Virus record (IMG/VR): IMGVR_UViG_3300036827_000033
Span: 1-47,523 of that record
Length of the DNA: 47,523 nt
Source: a virus
Strand: one strand, 5' to 3'
Below, in pieces: positions 38,215-46,709 of the stretch (position 1 is its first letter; each line of letters starts with the position of its first letter). The notes under the pieces are model-generated. The model worked only from the letters and a program-made list of their open reading frames with translations, did no database searches and was not told the origin of the DNA. A program made the position numbers and the translations under genes.

Positions 38215-39054
38215 CTATGCGGTTGCGTCTTTCGTGTAACTGGGGCCGTTGATGAGCAGGACTTCGGGGGCGGTCGTGCAGCTTTCGCCCTGCCTTCCGA
38301 GCGCCATCGACTTCGCGCGATATACTTCGCGCTTCGTCCAACCTGGATAAAGTTCTTTCAGGTCGTGGTGCTCGTAGTAACTAACGACAACGCGGGTTTT
38401 AGTGAACCGGCGCATGGCCTTCGCGAGCCGACGATGCGCCAACCAATCGAAATCGTGTTGGTATTCTCCATTCTTTTTCAGATATGGCGGATCCGCGTAA
38501 ACAACCGTTCCTTCCTTGTCTTCGATGCGTTCGCACATTTCAAAAGCGTCCATGCGGAATATCGCGACGTGCCGCAGCCTTCTACGCCATGCGGGGATTG
38601 AGTCAACTGCCGACATCAACCGCTTGCCAGGCGCGCCGCCGTTACTTGTGAATCGGCGACAAAAATTTTGATTCGATTCCTTCGTCCCCGCCGTCCCGTT
38701 ACGACAAATCCATGAATGAAGGAAATACCAGTAGGCCCGGTCAATCCCAACATCGCTTATCGGATCGCTGCACTTTTCCCTCGCCTCCGCGAGATAATCC
38801 TCGTGAAAGAGGACGCGCCTGAGGCGACGATATAGAAGCACGGCGTCCGCGCCTTGGATAACCCTCGCCAGATTTATCAGGTCGCCGTGAAGATCGTTCA
38901 CAGTCTCTTGCTTTACCTGTGGTTTTTGAAGTAGGACCGCCATCGATCCGCAGAAGGGTTCAAAATACACAGAATGCGGCCCGATCTCCCGCACGATCGT
39001 CGGCGCGAGTGTCCTCTTGCCGCCGAACCAGGGGGCGATCGCCGTGATTTTCAT
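38215..39054 (-). CDS. D12-class DNA adenine methylase
   Basis: About 279 residues from ATG 39054 (an earlier ATG at 39072 exists). N-terminal P-W-F-G-G-K-R is the SAM loop of D12-class (Dam, DpnM-type) methylases, F-E-P-F-C-G-S follows, and A-D-P-P-Y-L-K-K is the catalytic motif. These enzymes methylate adenine in a short site such as GATC. Third adenine methylase in the genome. Confidence 0.85.
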   Translation of the reverse strand: MKITAIAPWFGGKRTLAPTIVREIGPHSVYFEPFCGSMAVLLQKPQVKQETVNDLHGDLINLARVIQGADAVLLYRRLRRVLFHEDYLAEAREKCSDPISDVGIDRAYWYFLHSWICRNGTAGTKESNQNFCRRFTSNGGAPGKRLMSAVDSIPAWRRRLRHVAIFRMDAFEMCERIEDKEGTVVYADPPYLKKNGEYQHDFDWLAHRRLAKAMRRFTKTRVVVSYYEHHDLKELYPGWTKREVYRAKSMALGRQGESCTTAPEVLLINGPSYTKDATA

Positions 39055-39068
39055 TTCGGATTCTCCGC

Positions 39069-39608
39069 TCACTTTCCCGCCTCCCCTTCCCCGCCGGCGA
39101 GGGAGATAATTTCGATTACGACGAAAAAATCACCACAGCCGATATGCGGGACAACCACATCGAATTGAAGCGGTGATGTCGGCGCGTCGTCCACGCCGTA
39201 CATCCGTGCCAGCTGGTCCCTGAGATAACAACAGGAGCCGGTCGCGTTATCGCTGTCCAACGGCTTGCCTTTGCTGTATCGCGTGAATCTCACCGTCGCG
39301 GGCAGCGGCGGAAGGTCAAACTTCCTGACGATGGAAGCGAGCGCGCGAGCCTGAAGCTGGGCGCGTTTCCGCTTCACCCAGAACGGCTCGCTCGAATTCT
39401 TCTCCGTCTGCGTGCGAACTGGAATGACGGCGCGGAGATAACCCGGTCGCGTTGTCACGCCCGGCCTGAGCGACAGCATGAGCTTCTTGCGCATCGCGGC
39501 GGCGCCGGTACCGCGCGGACGGTTCCGCTTGGCCGGCGCTGTGGCGGCGGTGTCGGCGCAGGGGAGTTTCACGCCCGCCCTGCGAAGCTCTGTGAGTTTA
39601 ATGCCCAT
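39069..39608 (-). CDS. RusA-like Holliday junction resolvase (tentative)
   Basis: Predicted 179 residues. The block K-P-L-D-S-D-N-A-T, R-D-Q-L-A-R-M-Y-G-V-D-D resembles the D-x-D-N and R-D acidic core of RusA-type resolvases, in the usual position next to replication and methylase genes. Basic N-terminal extension. The match is partial; confidence is moderate. Confidence 0.5.
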   Translation of the reverse strand: MGIKLTELRRAGVKLPCADTAATAPAKRNRPRGTGAAAMRKKLMLSLRPGVTTRPGYLRAVIPVRTQTEKNSSEPFWVKRKRAQLQARALASIVRKFDLPPLPATVRFTRYSKGKPLDSDNATGSCCYLRDQLARMYGVDDAPTSPLQFDVVVPHIGCGDFFVVIEIISLAGGEGEAGK

Positions 39609-39651
39609 TCTTTGCCTTCCGTGACGTTGCTACTTCTCCATCGCCCGCAGT

Positions 39652-40641
39652 TCATCCGCGTTCGGGGTGGTCGCTCGCCACTCCCTGTTTTGGAAATTCC
39701 CTGACGCGCAGCTCTTCTGGCCATTCGGACGGTTCGCCGCCCTTGCAGTCTTTAATCATCCCGCAGCGCAGTTCAGGGTCGGTCGTTACGGGGCGCTTAC
39801 CGAGTTGTTTGATGAAGCACGGAACGCCTGCCGCCGCGCACTGCTTGCGAATTGAGTTAATCCAACGTACGTCACATTCACGCGATCCACGCCCACTCTC
39901 GCCGCCGACGATGCACCAGTTAATGACGGGCGCGCCATTCCGATTGCACGATGGATCGGCGCGGCGGATCGGGCGTAACGACGCGATGCCGTCGAACGAA
40001 AGATCAAGATCAATCGCCCCCAGCAACGGCTCGCATGAAAGAAAACGCACCGCCGCCAGGCATCGCAGCAAATGCGGAATGCGCTCGTCCGCCGCTTTCT
40101 GATTTTCCACGCTCGTGCCCAGCCAGACGTTCGGCAGCGGCCAGTCGCGTGTTGTGATATGACCATCAACCAGCCATCGACCTACATTGCCTTGAAGATC
40201 TGGATCAGTAGGTCGTTCGCGTTTTAGATATTCCGCCATCCTCTCCGGTCGCTTGGTCAGTACCTGAAACGTGTGTTGCGGACAAAGCGCCATCACCGCG
40301 AAAACCTTGTCGATGAAGTCGAACGCCACGCCCTCGTGGAACAAATCAGACATGCTGTTGACGAATACGCGACGCGGCTTCTTCCATTTCAGCGGATCAG
40401 CCAGCGCCTCGGGAACGAGTTCAACGCGCCCGTTCCACCGCCCGTCTTCATTGACGACTTTCAGATAGTGCGCCTTGCGACCGGGACTCTTGCCGTCTTT
40501 CTCGTCGGCCAAAGCCATGCCGCGAAGGCGATTGCTCATCGTTTCGGCATAGCAATGCGCGCAGCCGGGGCTAACCATCGTGCAGCCGACGACCGGATTC
40601 CATGTCGTGTCCGTCCATTGAATTGCGCTGTTGCTGCTCAT
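39652..40641 (-). CDS. phage Gp37/Gp68 family protein (DUF5131-like)
   Basis: 329 residues from ATG at 40641. The longer frame is a shadow. Starts S-S-N-S-A-I-Q-W-T-D-T-T-W-N-P-V-V-G-C with Cys20, Cys27 and Cys30 (C-x6-C-x2-C, S-P-G-C-A-H-C-Y-A), then F-V-N-S-M-S-D-L-F and Q-V-L-T-K-R-P-E-R. The family looks radical-SAM-related; role in phages is not known to me. Confidence 0.8.
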   Translation of the reverse strand: MSSNSAIQWTDTTWNPVVGCTMVSPGCAHCYAETMSNRLRGMALADEKDGKSPGRKAHYLKVVNEDGRWNGRVELVPEALADPLKWKKPRRVFVNSMSDLFHEGVAFDFIDKVFAVMALCPQHTFQVLTKRPERMAEYLKRERPTDPDLQGNVGRWLVDGHITTRDWPLPNVWLGTSVENQKAADERIPHLLRCLAAVRFLSCEPLLGAIDLDLSFDGIASLRPIRRADPSCNRNGAPVINWCIVGGESGRGSRECDVRWINSIRKQCAAAGVPCFIKQLGKRPVTTDPELRCGMIKDCKGGEPSEWPEELRVREFPKQGVASDHPERG

Positions 40642-40660
40642 CGCTGGCCTTTCGGGGGAA

Positions 40661-41329
40661 TCACTTAGGATTGTGGTGATCGTCCAACAACGTCTTCGCC
40701 GCCTGCAACATCTCCCACTTTTCCGGGTCTCCATTCTTGTCAGGATGCAATTTCGTCGTCGCGTCCCGGTAAGCGTCGCGCCACACAATCGCCGAATCGA
40801 TGATGTTGGATGCGAGACTCGCGCACTCGCCGTTGGTCGCTCCGACGCCTGCCACGAACCGCGCCGCCGCCTCCAGCGTCAGAACGCCCGTGTGCGTAGG
40901 GCTGGGAAGGTATTTGCCGAAGCCAAGGTACTGCTGGGAATTCTGCGTCACGCCGTAGCGGTCGATGCGACGTAAATCTTCCAGCGCGATCGCCACCGCG
41001 CGAATGTTCGCGTGATAGGGCGTGAACCGCGCCGCAGGGAAATAGAGCGGCACCATGTCCATCTGCCCGCGCGGGTTCCTCACCGGCTTGCGGATGCGGA
41101 CGATGATCCCCGGATGCTCCGGCGTGGCGTCGGCGTAGGGAATCCCGTCGCGGTTGAACGCGCCGTCCTTCAGCGCCAACTCTACGACCGCATCAATCCC
41201 GCGGATCATGCGCACCTCGCGGTCGAGAAGGTTGACGGTCGAGCGGTAGTCGGCCTTGAAGGGGGCGCGAAGTCGCTCGATTTTTATGTCGTCCGGCCAC
41301 TTCTTCATTGGCCGATAAAGGATGCTCAT
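40661..41329 (-). CDS. hypothetical protein with J-domain-like C-terminus
   Basis: Predicted 222 residues. Residues of about 183-218 read W-R-D-A-Y-R-D-A-T-T-K-L-H-P-D-K-N-G-D then a helix A-A-K-T-L-L-D-D: an H-P-D motif in the DnaJ spacing. The N-terminal 180 residues are a separate unknown domain (P-G-I-I-V-R-I-R-K-P). Could recruit the host DnaK to the replication complex (inference). Confidence 0.65.
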   Translation of the reverse strand: MSILYRPMKKWPDDIKIERLRAPFKADYRSTVNLLDREVRMIRGIDAVVELALKDGAFNRDGIPYADATPEHPGIIVRIRKPVRNPRGQMDMVPLYFPAARFTPYHANIRAVAIALEDLRRIDRYGVTQNSQQYLGFGKYLPSPTHTGVLTLEAAARFVAGVGATNGECASLASNIIDSAIVWRDAYRDATTKLHPDKNGDPEKWEMLQAAKTLLDDHHNPK

Positions 41330-41336
41330 CTCTTAA

Positions 41337-41549
41337 TCACTCCTTCCCGCGCATCGCGGGGGCGGGGGAAACTGCTAAGAGAAATTCGCGCATCCCATTT
41401 GCGCACGCCTTGCAGTAATGCCGCTCGCAATCACCCGGCGACTGCGCAACGAATTTGCCATTGACGCCACCAGCGAACGCGAATCCGATAAGTTGGTCTT
41501 GCAACTTTTCGGCCCCGCATAGGTCGCATTTGAACAGCATCTTTCGCAT
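41337..41549 (-). CDS. zinc-ribbon small protein, 70 aa
   Basis: C-D-L-C-G near the N-terminus and H-Y-C-K-A-C-A-N later, a four-Cys zinc ribbon. Eight bases before the J-like gene. Function unknown. Confidence 0.6.
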   Translation of the reverse strand: MRKMLFKCDLCGAEKLQDQLIGFAFAGGVNGKFVAQSPGDCERHYCKACANGMREFLLAVSPAPAMRGKE

Positions 41550-41589
41550 CTCTCGCCTTTCGTCAGAACCTTCGGGGCGGGGGAAAACG

Positions 41590-41988
41590 CTAAACGCTCA
41601 TTGCGTCCTGCACTTGGATTCCAAACTCCGAAAGCCACGCTGTAATCTTGTCGATGTACTCGGCGAACTCTGTTGTGCTCAGTGTTGTCGTACTTCGCAC
41701 GGTCGAGCCGATCGCTTCGCCGGTCGTCATGTTCACCACCGTCTTGCGCAGGAACTTGAGCTTGAAAAACTCGTGCGCCTGCTCATCGTCAAACTCTTCG
41801 CCCTGGCCGTGCCGGAACTCCGTGAACGCGGGCAGGACAACGCCCCAGTAAAATCGATTGGCCTGCGAACTCCGCGTCTTGCGGTGTTGCTTGAGCGTTA
41901 CCCGGTGCATCCCGCGCAGACGGCGAACTCCGGCGATGAGATTCGCCGTCTCGCGCGGGTCGGAGAGGTTCACGATTAGGTCGGTCAT
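41590..41988 (-). CDS. NinB-like recombination protein (tentative)
   Basis: 132 residues from ATG at 41988, overlapping the previous stop (ATGA). R-S-S-Q-A-N-R-F-Y-W-G-V-V-L-P, then L-K-F-L-R-K-T and S-T-T-E-F-A-E-Y-I-D-K-I resemble the conserved R-S-x-x-Q-N core of NinB-type ssDNA-binding recombination proteins. Next to the ssDNA-handling genes. Confidence 0.5.
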   Translation of the reverse strand: MTDLIVNLSDPRETANLIAGVRRLRGMHRVTLKQHRKTRSSQANRFYWGVVLPAFTEFRHGQGEEFDDEQAHEFFKLKFLRKTVVNMTTGEAIGSTVRSTTTLSTTEFAEYIDKITAWLSEFGIQVQDAMSV

Positions 41989-42179
41989 GGCTCGAAGCCG
42001 GGTTGCAGCTTGTAGTCGTCTGGAACAACCATCCAATAGCGTGGCGCGCGGTCGCCTCCGTGAACTTCGTTTATCGCCGCCGCGATTTTCCTCGCGTCCT
42101 CCTCGGACATGGACGGAATGTTCACGAATTGCTCGTTGGGGTAGTCGCTGTCGTGGTTGTCTGTCTCAATAATTTTCAT
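41985..42179 (-). CDS. hypothetical protein, 64 aa
   Basis: E-D-A-R-K-I-A-A-A-I-N, then R-Y-W-M-V-V-P-D-D-Y-K-L-Q-P-G-F-E-P, a C-terminus I recall in short phage proteins. Function unknown. Overlaps next start. Confidence 0.6.
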   Translation of the reverse strand: MKIIETDNHDSDYPNEQFVNIPSMSEEDARKIAAAINEVHGGDRAPRYWMVVPDDYKLQPGFEP

Positions 42180-42187
42180 CGGGATTC

Positions 42188-42706
42188 CTAGAACGGAATT
42201 TCATCTTCCTTGAACTGCTGCTCGTCGCCGTACGGTTTTTCGGGTGCACTGCCGGCGCCGACGTGTTCGCGTTCCCGCCTGATGCTCGCCGCGTCACGCG
42301 GATATTGCTTTGGCGCTGCTGGCTTCAGTCGTCCGATTTTGTTCTGATCGTCGAAGCCGACTTGCTCATCGATTACCAGATTGACCACGAGCGAATCGTT
42401 CAGGTGTTTGCGGGCGCGAAACGCCCGAGCCTTGAACTTCGCTTCTTCGTTGAACGCGCGGGCCAGATTCTTGATCTTGAACGTGCAAGCTGGAACGGTG
42501 ACGTAATCCTTGATGAGCTGCTTGCGTCCATCCGAGTTGTAGACCTCGAATGTCCAGACTTGCATCGGATTTCCGCCGCTACCGTCATCTTTCACCTTGC
42601 TCGTTTTGTCCTCGACTACCTTGAGGACGGCTTGGTAGTCGATGGGCTTGCCGTCCGATCCTTTTTCTGGCCAGCATGTTTGAGCGTCTTCGGGGTTATA
42701 TTCCAC
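42188..42706 (-). CDS. SSB-like (DUF669-type) ssDNA-binding protein
   Basis: Predicted 172 residues, a beta-rich OB-like domain (V-W-T-F-E-V-Y-N-S-D-G-R) followed by a polar linker and an acidic C-terminal tip E-D-E-I-P-F, as in SSB proteins. Next to the Sak4-like ATPase gene, a frequent pair in phage recombination modules. Confidence 0.65.
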   Translation of the reverse strand: MEYNPEDAQTCWPEKGSDGKPIDYQAVLKVVEDKTSKVKDDGSGGNPMQVWTFEVYNSDGRKQLIKDYVTVPACTFKIKNLARAFNEEAKFKARAFRARKHLNDSLVVNLVIDEQVGFDDQNKIGRLKPAAPKQYPRDAASIRREREHVGAGSAPEKPYGDEQQFKEDEIPF

Positions 42707-42746
42707 GGTTCACTTCCTTTTTATTTCTTAATTCTCGTCCGTTGGT

Positions 42747-43598
42747 TCACGCCGCCGCCGCCGACGCCGGTAGCTTCTTCTTCACCGCGTCGATGCACTT
42801 GGCGATCACGTCGCCGGGCATGTCCTCCCACTGATCGACGCCGGCCTTGCTCAGCCATTTCTCCGTCGTTCCGTCCGGTAGACGCACGATGTTGAGAAGA
42901 GCCTGTATCTCCGTGACCTGATCGGGCGATGCCAGCGCCACGACCTGGGCCTCGCGTTCGAGCGTGCCAATGTCATAGCGGTCTTTGATCGCGTCGTAAG
43001 ACCAGTCGAAGTTGTCGTCATCGGGGAACGACTCGATGCGGGTCTTGCGGACGACACCGACGCGATTTTTCCCGCGCTTCGCCAGCTCGACCACCAGATC
43101 GAAGATGTAGTCAAGTTGCTTCCATCCATCGAAAGTGATCCCGAGTTTTTGAAGCTTGTCGCCGTATTCGGTCTTCGCGTGCGCTGTCACCACGACGTTC
43201 ATGTCCAACGTCATGATGAGATTCGCGAGCCGTTTCATTTCCTTGTTGGCAGCGCCGTAGTGTCGACCGAACTCGTTTCCGACCTTCTGCTCGCACTTAT
43301 CGAGCAGATCGTTGTAAAGCGTCGTGATGGGGTCGATAACCAGCGTGCGGAACTCGTGTTTTTCCGTCGCCAGTGACCGCACTTCCTGAATGACGTCGCC
43401 CATGTCATTGCTTGGGAACACGACCGAGCCGCTGGTGTTAATCAGCTTCTCGTAGTTCTCGCTGCCGCGCTCGGCGTCGATGATGTAGGACTTGGGGAAC
43501 TGGATCGCCGCCGTGGTCTTGCCGACACCGGCAGGCCCGAACATGAATAACTTGAGCCGCTTGGTGACGGCTTCGGGCTTCTTCGCACGTAAGGCCAT
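42747..43598 (-). CDS. Sak4-like RecA-fold ATPase
   Basis: Predicted 283 residues. Walker A G-P-A-G-V-G-K-T-T (21-29) and Walker B T-L-V-I-D-P (85-90), with V-V-V-T-A-H-A-K as the following motif. Size and neighbour (SSB-like protein) match phage Sak4-type single-strand annealing/recombination proteins. AGAGGTG ribosome site before ATG. Confidence 0.75.
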   Translation of the reverse strand: MALRAKKPEAVTKRLKLFMFGPAGVGKTTAAIQFPKSYIIDAERGSENYEKLINTSGSVVFPSNDMGDVIQEVRSLATEKHEFRTLVIDPITTLYNDLLDKCEQKVGNEFGRHYGAANKEMKRLANLIMTLDMNVVVTAHAKTEYGDKLQKLGITFDGWKQLDYIFDLVVELAKRGKNRVGVVRKTRIESFPDDDNFDWSYDAIKDRYDIGTLEREAQVVALASPDQVTEIQALLNIVRLPDGTTEKWLSKAGVDQWEDMPGDVIAKCIDAVKKKLPASAAAA

Positions 43599-43677
43599 AA
43601 CACACCTCTTTCCCCGGCAGCCTTTTAAGCGGATTCGCCCGCGCGCCGGGTGACGCGGGTATTCCGCACGATTTGAA

Positions 43678-43758
43678 TCAATCCGGCCTGCGGGTCGCGA
43701 GTCCGCTTACGCTGGGGCCAGTCTCAAACCCTTCCGCCTGTCCAAGTTCGGTGCTCAT
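43678..43758 (-). CDS. 26-aa micro-ORF
   Basis: ATG at 43758 overlaps the stop of the preceding gene (ATGA). Short Gly/Ser-rich peptide. Coupling supports translation, but function is unknown and it may be chance. Confidence 0.3.
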   Translation of the reverse strand: MSTELGQAEGFETGPSVSGLATRRPD

Positions 43759-43991
43759 GCGGGCTCCTGGGAGGGGGTCGCAGCGACATCTTCGGAAACG
43801 TGACGCCAATCGGTCGGTTCGCAATAGACGTGCATCGAGCCGTCGGGAAGAAACCAGAGAGAGCCGACGCGCTTCAGCTTCATGTGATTCCGAACGCCAC
43901 GGTGATCGTGAGTCTTGGTATCGACGACCACGCCATCCGGGGGCAGGGCGTCGATGGCGCGCGTCCAGTTCAGGGGGCGGGAAGTGCTCAT
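43755..43991 (-). CDS. DUF551-like small protein, 78 aa
   Basis: N-W-T-R-A-I-D-A-L-P-P-D-G-V-V-V-D-T-K near the start and S-L-W-F-L-P-D-G-S-M-H-V-Y later, a pattern of small phage proteins of the DUF551 kind. Start overlaps the integrase stop region by four bases. Confidence 0.6.
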   Translation of the reverse strand: MSTSRPLNWTRAIDALPPDGVVVDTKTHDHRGVRNHMKLKRVGSLWFLPDGSMHVYCEPTDWRHVSEDVAATPSQEPA

Positions 43992-45367
43992 GCGGCACCG
44001 GCCTTTCCGCTGGGCCGATGGGCGACTCGCTGCACGGCGCGAGACAGGCGAACGATGTCCGATTTTCGCATTCGCGCGGCGCGGACCTTGACCAAACGCA
44101 GCGCTTTTTGCAGCGCGCGTCTCCCGGACCCGAGCGATTTAGCTATTTTCTGACGGTCGAACGACTCCCCTTGGGGGTACTCGGTTTCAGAAAAACCCTC
44201 AGTTTTATGGGGGTTTTTGTTTTGCTGTCCGGTTTGTGTCCGGTAGGTGTCGGTCCTGTCCACAGCGCTTTTTGCAGCGCCAGCCCTAAAATGCTCGTCG
44301 GTCACCTGAAGGTAGTGCTTCCTCGCGACGCTTTCGCTGTTCCCGATCCATGCGCATACGACGTGGAGTGGGAATACGCTGGCTAAATCAGTTTCGCGCG
44401 AACTGCGGAGATTCTGAAATATTTTGACCCACGCCTTGACGCCCGATCGCTCAACAATCTTATCTGCCATGCGGCGCGGGTTGGCCCCGCGATGAAGCAT
44501 GACGGCATGACGGTTCCCGTCTGACTGCTCGAAGGCGTCGCGGAGGTACGGAAGCAGCTCGGGGAAGATTGGAATTTCGCGCTTGTCGCCGCCCTTGTGG
44601 TGCTCGGTCTTGGGCGAGCGGATCGTCATGCGGCCTTCGCCCCACCGAACATCCGTCCAGAGCAATTCGTCCGTTTCGCTTGGAACGCGCACGCCACCGA
44701 ATCGCGCCAGCGCGAAAATCAACTTCCATTCCGCATCGGGGCAGGCTTCAATGACCTTCAGTAAGTCGGCGACGGCAACGTATTCTTGCCGATCAGCGTT
44801 CGCCATGCTCCCCGCCTTGATGCCTTTCAATGGCGTTTCATCAACCAATTCCCGGTCTACCGCGTCGGCAAAGAACTGGCGGGCCTTCTTGACGTGCATC
44901 GCGACTGTCGCCGTCGCATATCTCGATTTCATCTTGCGATGCCAGTCGCCCATGTCGCCGCGCGTAATCGTCTTCAAGTCGCGGTCCTTGCCGAAAAATT
45001 CAACGAGCCCAGATTGCACCTGCTTTAGATTCAGCACCGTGCGCGGCTTCAGATCCGTGCGGCCCGCGATGTACCGGTCGATGAACGGGCCGATGGCGGT
45101 TATCGAATGCTCTTGCCGCGGCGTGACGAGCTTCATTCCTGAAAGCTTGCCGTGAAGATCATCCGCGATGTCTGCGATCCACGCCGCTGTCTCTCTGGGC
45201 AACGACTGGCGATGAATGTTGTGCGCGATGATGTTGTCGATGTGCGACCGGATCGTCGTTGCATCCTTGCGGCTCATCTTGCCCAGGTAGAGCGTGTGCC
45301 GACCACGTTCGCCCGTCTTGGGGAACTGGACGATGCTGCGGCCCTTGATGTAACTGAGAGTCGCCAT
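43988..45367 (-). CDS. int: tyrosine recombinase (phage integrase)
   Basis: 459 residues from ATG 45367, which overlaps the excisionase-like stop (TAATG). Arm-binding and core-binding domains (about 1-190), then catalytic domain with Arg227 (G-G-V-R), R-S-S-R block with Arg324, W340 (C-A-W-I-G-N-S) and Tyr352 (R-K-H-Y). The HxxR histidine is not obvious. A basic tail of about 100 residues follows the tyrosine. The A-W-I-G-N-S-x-x-V-A-R-K-H-Y-L-Q-V-T-D end resembles planctomycete prophage integrases. Confidence 0.9.
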   Translation of the reverse strand: MATLSYIKGRSIVQFPKTGERGRHTLYLGKMSRKDATTIRSHIDNIIAHNIHRQSLPRETAAWIADIADDLHGKLSGMKLVTPRQEHSITAIGPFIDRYIAGRTDLKPRTVLNLKQVQSGLVEFFGKDRDLKTITRGDMGDWHRKMKSRYATATVAMHVKKARQFFADAVDRELVDETPLKGIKAGSMANADRQEYVAVADLLKVIEACPDAEWKLIFALARFGGVRVPSETDELLWTDVRWGEGRMTIRSPKTEHHKGGDKREIPIFPELLPYLRDAFEQSDGNRHAVMLHRGANPRRMADKIVERSGVKAWVKIFQNLRSSRETDLASVFPLHVVCAWIGNSESVARKHYLQVTDEHFRAGAAKSAVDRTDTYRTQTGQQNKNPHKTEGFSETEYPQGESFDRQKIAKSLGSGRRALQKALRLVKVRAARMRKSDIVRLSRAVQRVAHRPSGKAGAA

Positions 45368-45552
45368 TATTTCCTCAGTCCCGCCAGCGCGTCGATTTCC
45401 TTCAACGGGTAGAGCTTCACGCCGAGAACGCGCTTGCCTTTGACGAGCCTGGCCTTCTCCCACCGGCGGATCGTGCGCTCGGAAAGACCGTAACGCTTGG
45501 CGGCATCGGTTTGCGAAATCGCTTGCTGGATGATTTTTGTTGTGTCGCTCAT
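45367..45552 (-). CDS. excisionase-like HTH protein
   Basis: 61 residues from ATG 45552 (an earlier start at 45564 is possible). MerR/excisionase-type winged helix: T-D-A-A-K-R-Y-G-L-S-E-R-T-I-R-R-W-E. Directly coupled to the integrase, as xis is. Could also regulate the operon. Confidence 0.7.
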   Translation of the reverse strand: MSDTTKIIQQAISQTDAAKRYGLSERTIRRWEKARLVKGKRVLGVKLYPLKEIDALAGLRK

Positions 45553-45630
45553 CATCATCTCCAAACCCCGTCACCCAGCCCCGTCCGTGGGATCATCGCG
45601 CTTCACGTCTGCGCGCTGGGGAGGGGATAA

Positions 45631-46104
45631 TTATTCGCCGAATTCTTTTGCACCGCCCCACGCGCTAATCATGGCACCTAATCCGAGTTCATGTTTCTGC
45701 GTATCGGCAGCGCGAATCTCTTCGATAATTCGCACGCGCAGGTCTCGGTCCGCGAGAAGCCATTCATCCCGCTTCGCCGCGAACAAATCGAGTTGCTGTC
45801 GCATAGATTTGGCCAGCGACAAAACGTGAACCGCGTCCTTTAGCTCGGGCCTGTTCTCGTCCCCGGCATGTGCGCAGTCAAAACCAAAGATGCAGTAGTC
45901 GCCATCGTCCTCGGCATAGGTCAACCCGCCGTGAACGCTGAGAAACTGAAGCGCATCCGCATCGTAATTGCCGCGCCACGAATCGGGGGTTTTCTCTCTT
46001 GGGATCCGCGTGTAGCCACAAAGATGACTCCCGCGACAATCAACGACGCATTCATCCCCATCAACAAGAACCGATTGGGTGATAAAGTAGTTCCATTGTT
46101 TCAT
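45631..46104 (-). CDS. hypothetical protein, 157 aa
   Basis: M-K-Q-W-N-Y-F-I-T-Q-S-V-L-V-D-G, then L-C-G-Y-T-R-I-P-R, H-G-G-L-T-Y-A and F-G-F-D-C-A-H-A-G-D. I recall this family in many phages as uncharacterised. The ATG at 46104 is preferred to GTG 46113. Function unknown. Confidence 0.7.
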   Translation of the reverse strand: MKQWNYFITQSVLVDGDECVVDCRGSHLCGYTRIPREKTPDSWRGNYDADALQFLSVHGGLTYAEDDGDYCIFGFDCAHAGDENRPELKDAVHVLSLAKSMRQQLDLFAAKRDEWLLADRDLRVRIIEEIRAADTQKHELGLGAMISAWGGAKEFGE

Positions 46105-46116
46105 CTCTTCCACCTT

Positions 46117-46359
46117 TCACGCCCGCATGGGCAAGAGTTTTTCAACGTAGTCGATCATGTCGCCGACGTTCGCCCACTTCTGCGCGTCTTCGTCGGGGAT
46201 GGAAATCTCAAACTCCTCTTCGAGTTCCATGACGATTTCCATCGCGTCCAGCGAATCGATGCAGAGTGATTCCACGGTGGACTCGCGCGTCACTTCGTCT
46301 GCGCTCAGGCCCATCTGCTGGGCTACGATCGCGATTACTTTTTTCTGCGTGTCGGTCAT
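46117..46359 (-). CDS. acyl carrier protein
   Basis: 80 residues from ATG 46359, with AGGA seven bases upstream. Highly acidic helical protein with the ACP signature: C-I-D-S-L-D-A-M-E-I-V, Ser36 being the 4'-phosphopantetheine site, and E-E-E-F-E-I-S-I-P-D-E-D-A. Unusual cargo for a phage; it might feed host lipid or lipid-A modification, or be a carrier for an unknown enzyme. No acyltransferase partner seen nearby. Confidence 0.85.
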   Translation of the reverse strand: MTDTQKKVIAIVAQQMGLSADEVTRESTVESLCIDSLDAMEIVMELEEEFEISIPDEDAQKWANVGDMIDYVEKLLPMRA

Positions 46360-46426
46360 CACATTTCCTAAAAAGCGCTGGCCACTCACCCGTCCAGCAT
46401 GAAGGCCCGTTACTAACCTGGGCTGG

Positions 46427-46678
46427 TTAGGCCACAGGGTGCGTTCCCATTTTTTCGTTAATCAGCCGAATCCAATCTCCCATCCAAAGCGTCGTCGAAT
46501 CGGGCGCGCCGTCGTAGCGGTCCTCAAACTCAACGCAGATGAGCGAAAGCAAAATCCGAAGCTGAGTGCGCTCCGCGAGAAGTTGCTCGTTGGTCGGTGC
46601 AAATCGCTTCGCCGCATCCGCCAGCAGCTTGAACGCTTCAACGCACTCAAAGGCTTTCTCATCATTGGTTTTGCTCAT
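46427..46678 (-). CDS. hypothetical protein, 83 aa
   Basis: Start 46678. Helical (A-F-K-L-L-A-D-A-A-K-R-F) then C-V-E-F-E-D-R-Y-D-G and W-M-G-D-W-I-R-L. The longer frame is a shadow. A 6-bp hairpin (CTAACC/GGTTAG at 46413-46430) overlaps its stop. Confidence 0.6.
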   Translation of the reverse strand: MSKTNDEKAFECVEAFKLLADAAKRFAPTNEQLLAERTQLRILLSLICVEFEDRYDGAPDSTTLWMGDWIRLINEKMGTHPVA

Positions 46679-46709
46679 CGCGTCCTCGATCCCGCTCGCG
46701 GCGGGGAAG

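Noticed and set aside
43678-43998. 106-residue minus-strand ORF overlapping the DUF551-like gene
   Set aside because: The upstream part is a shadow; only the last 26 codons are kept as a coupled micro-ORF.
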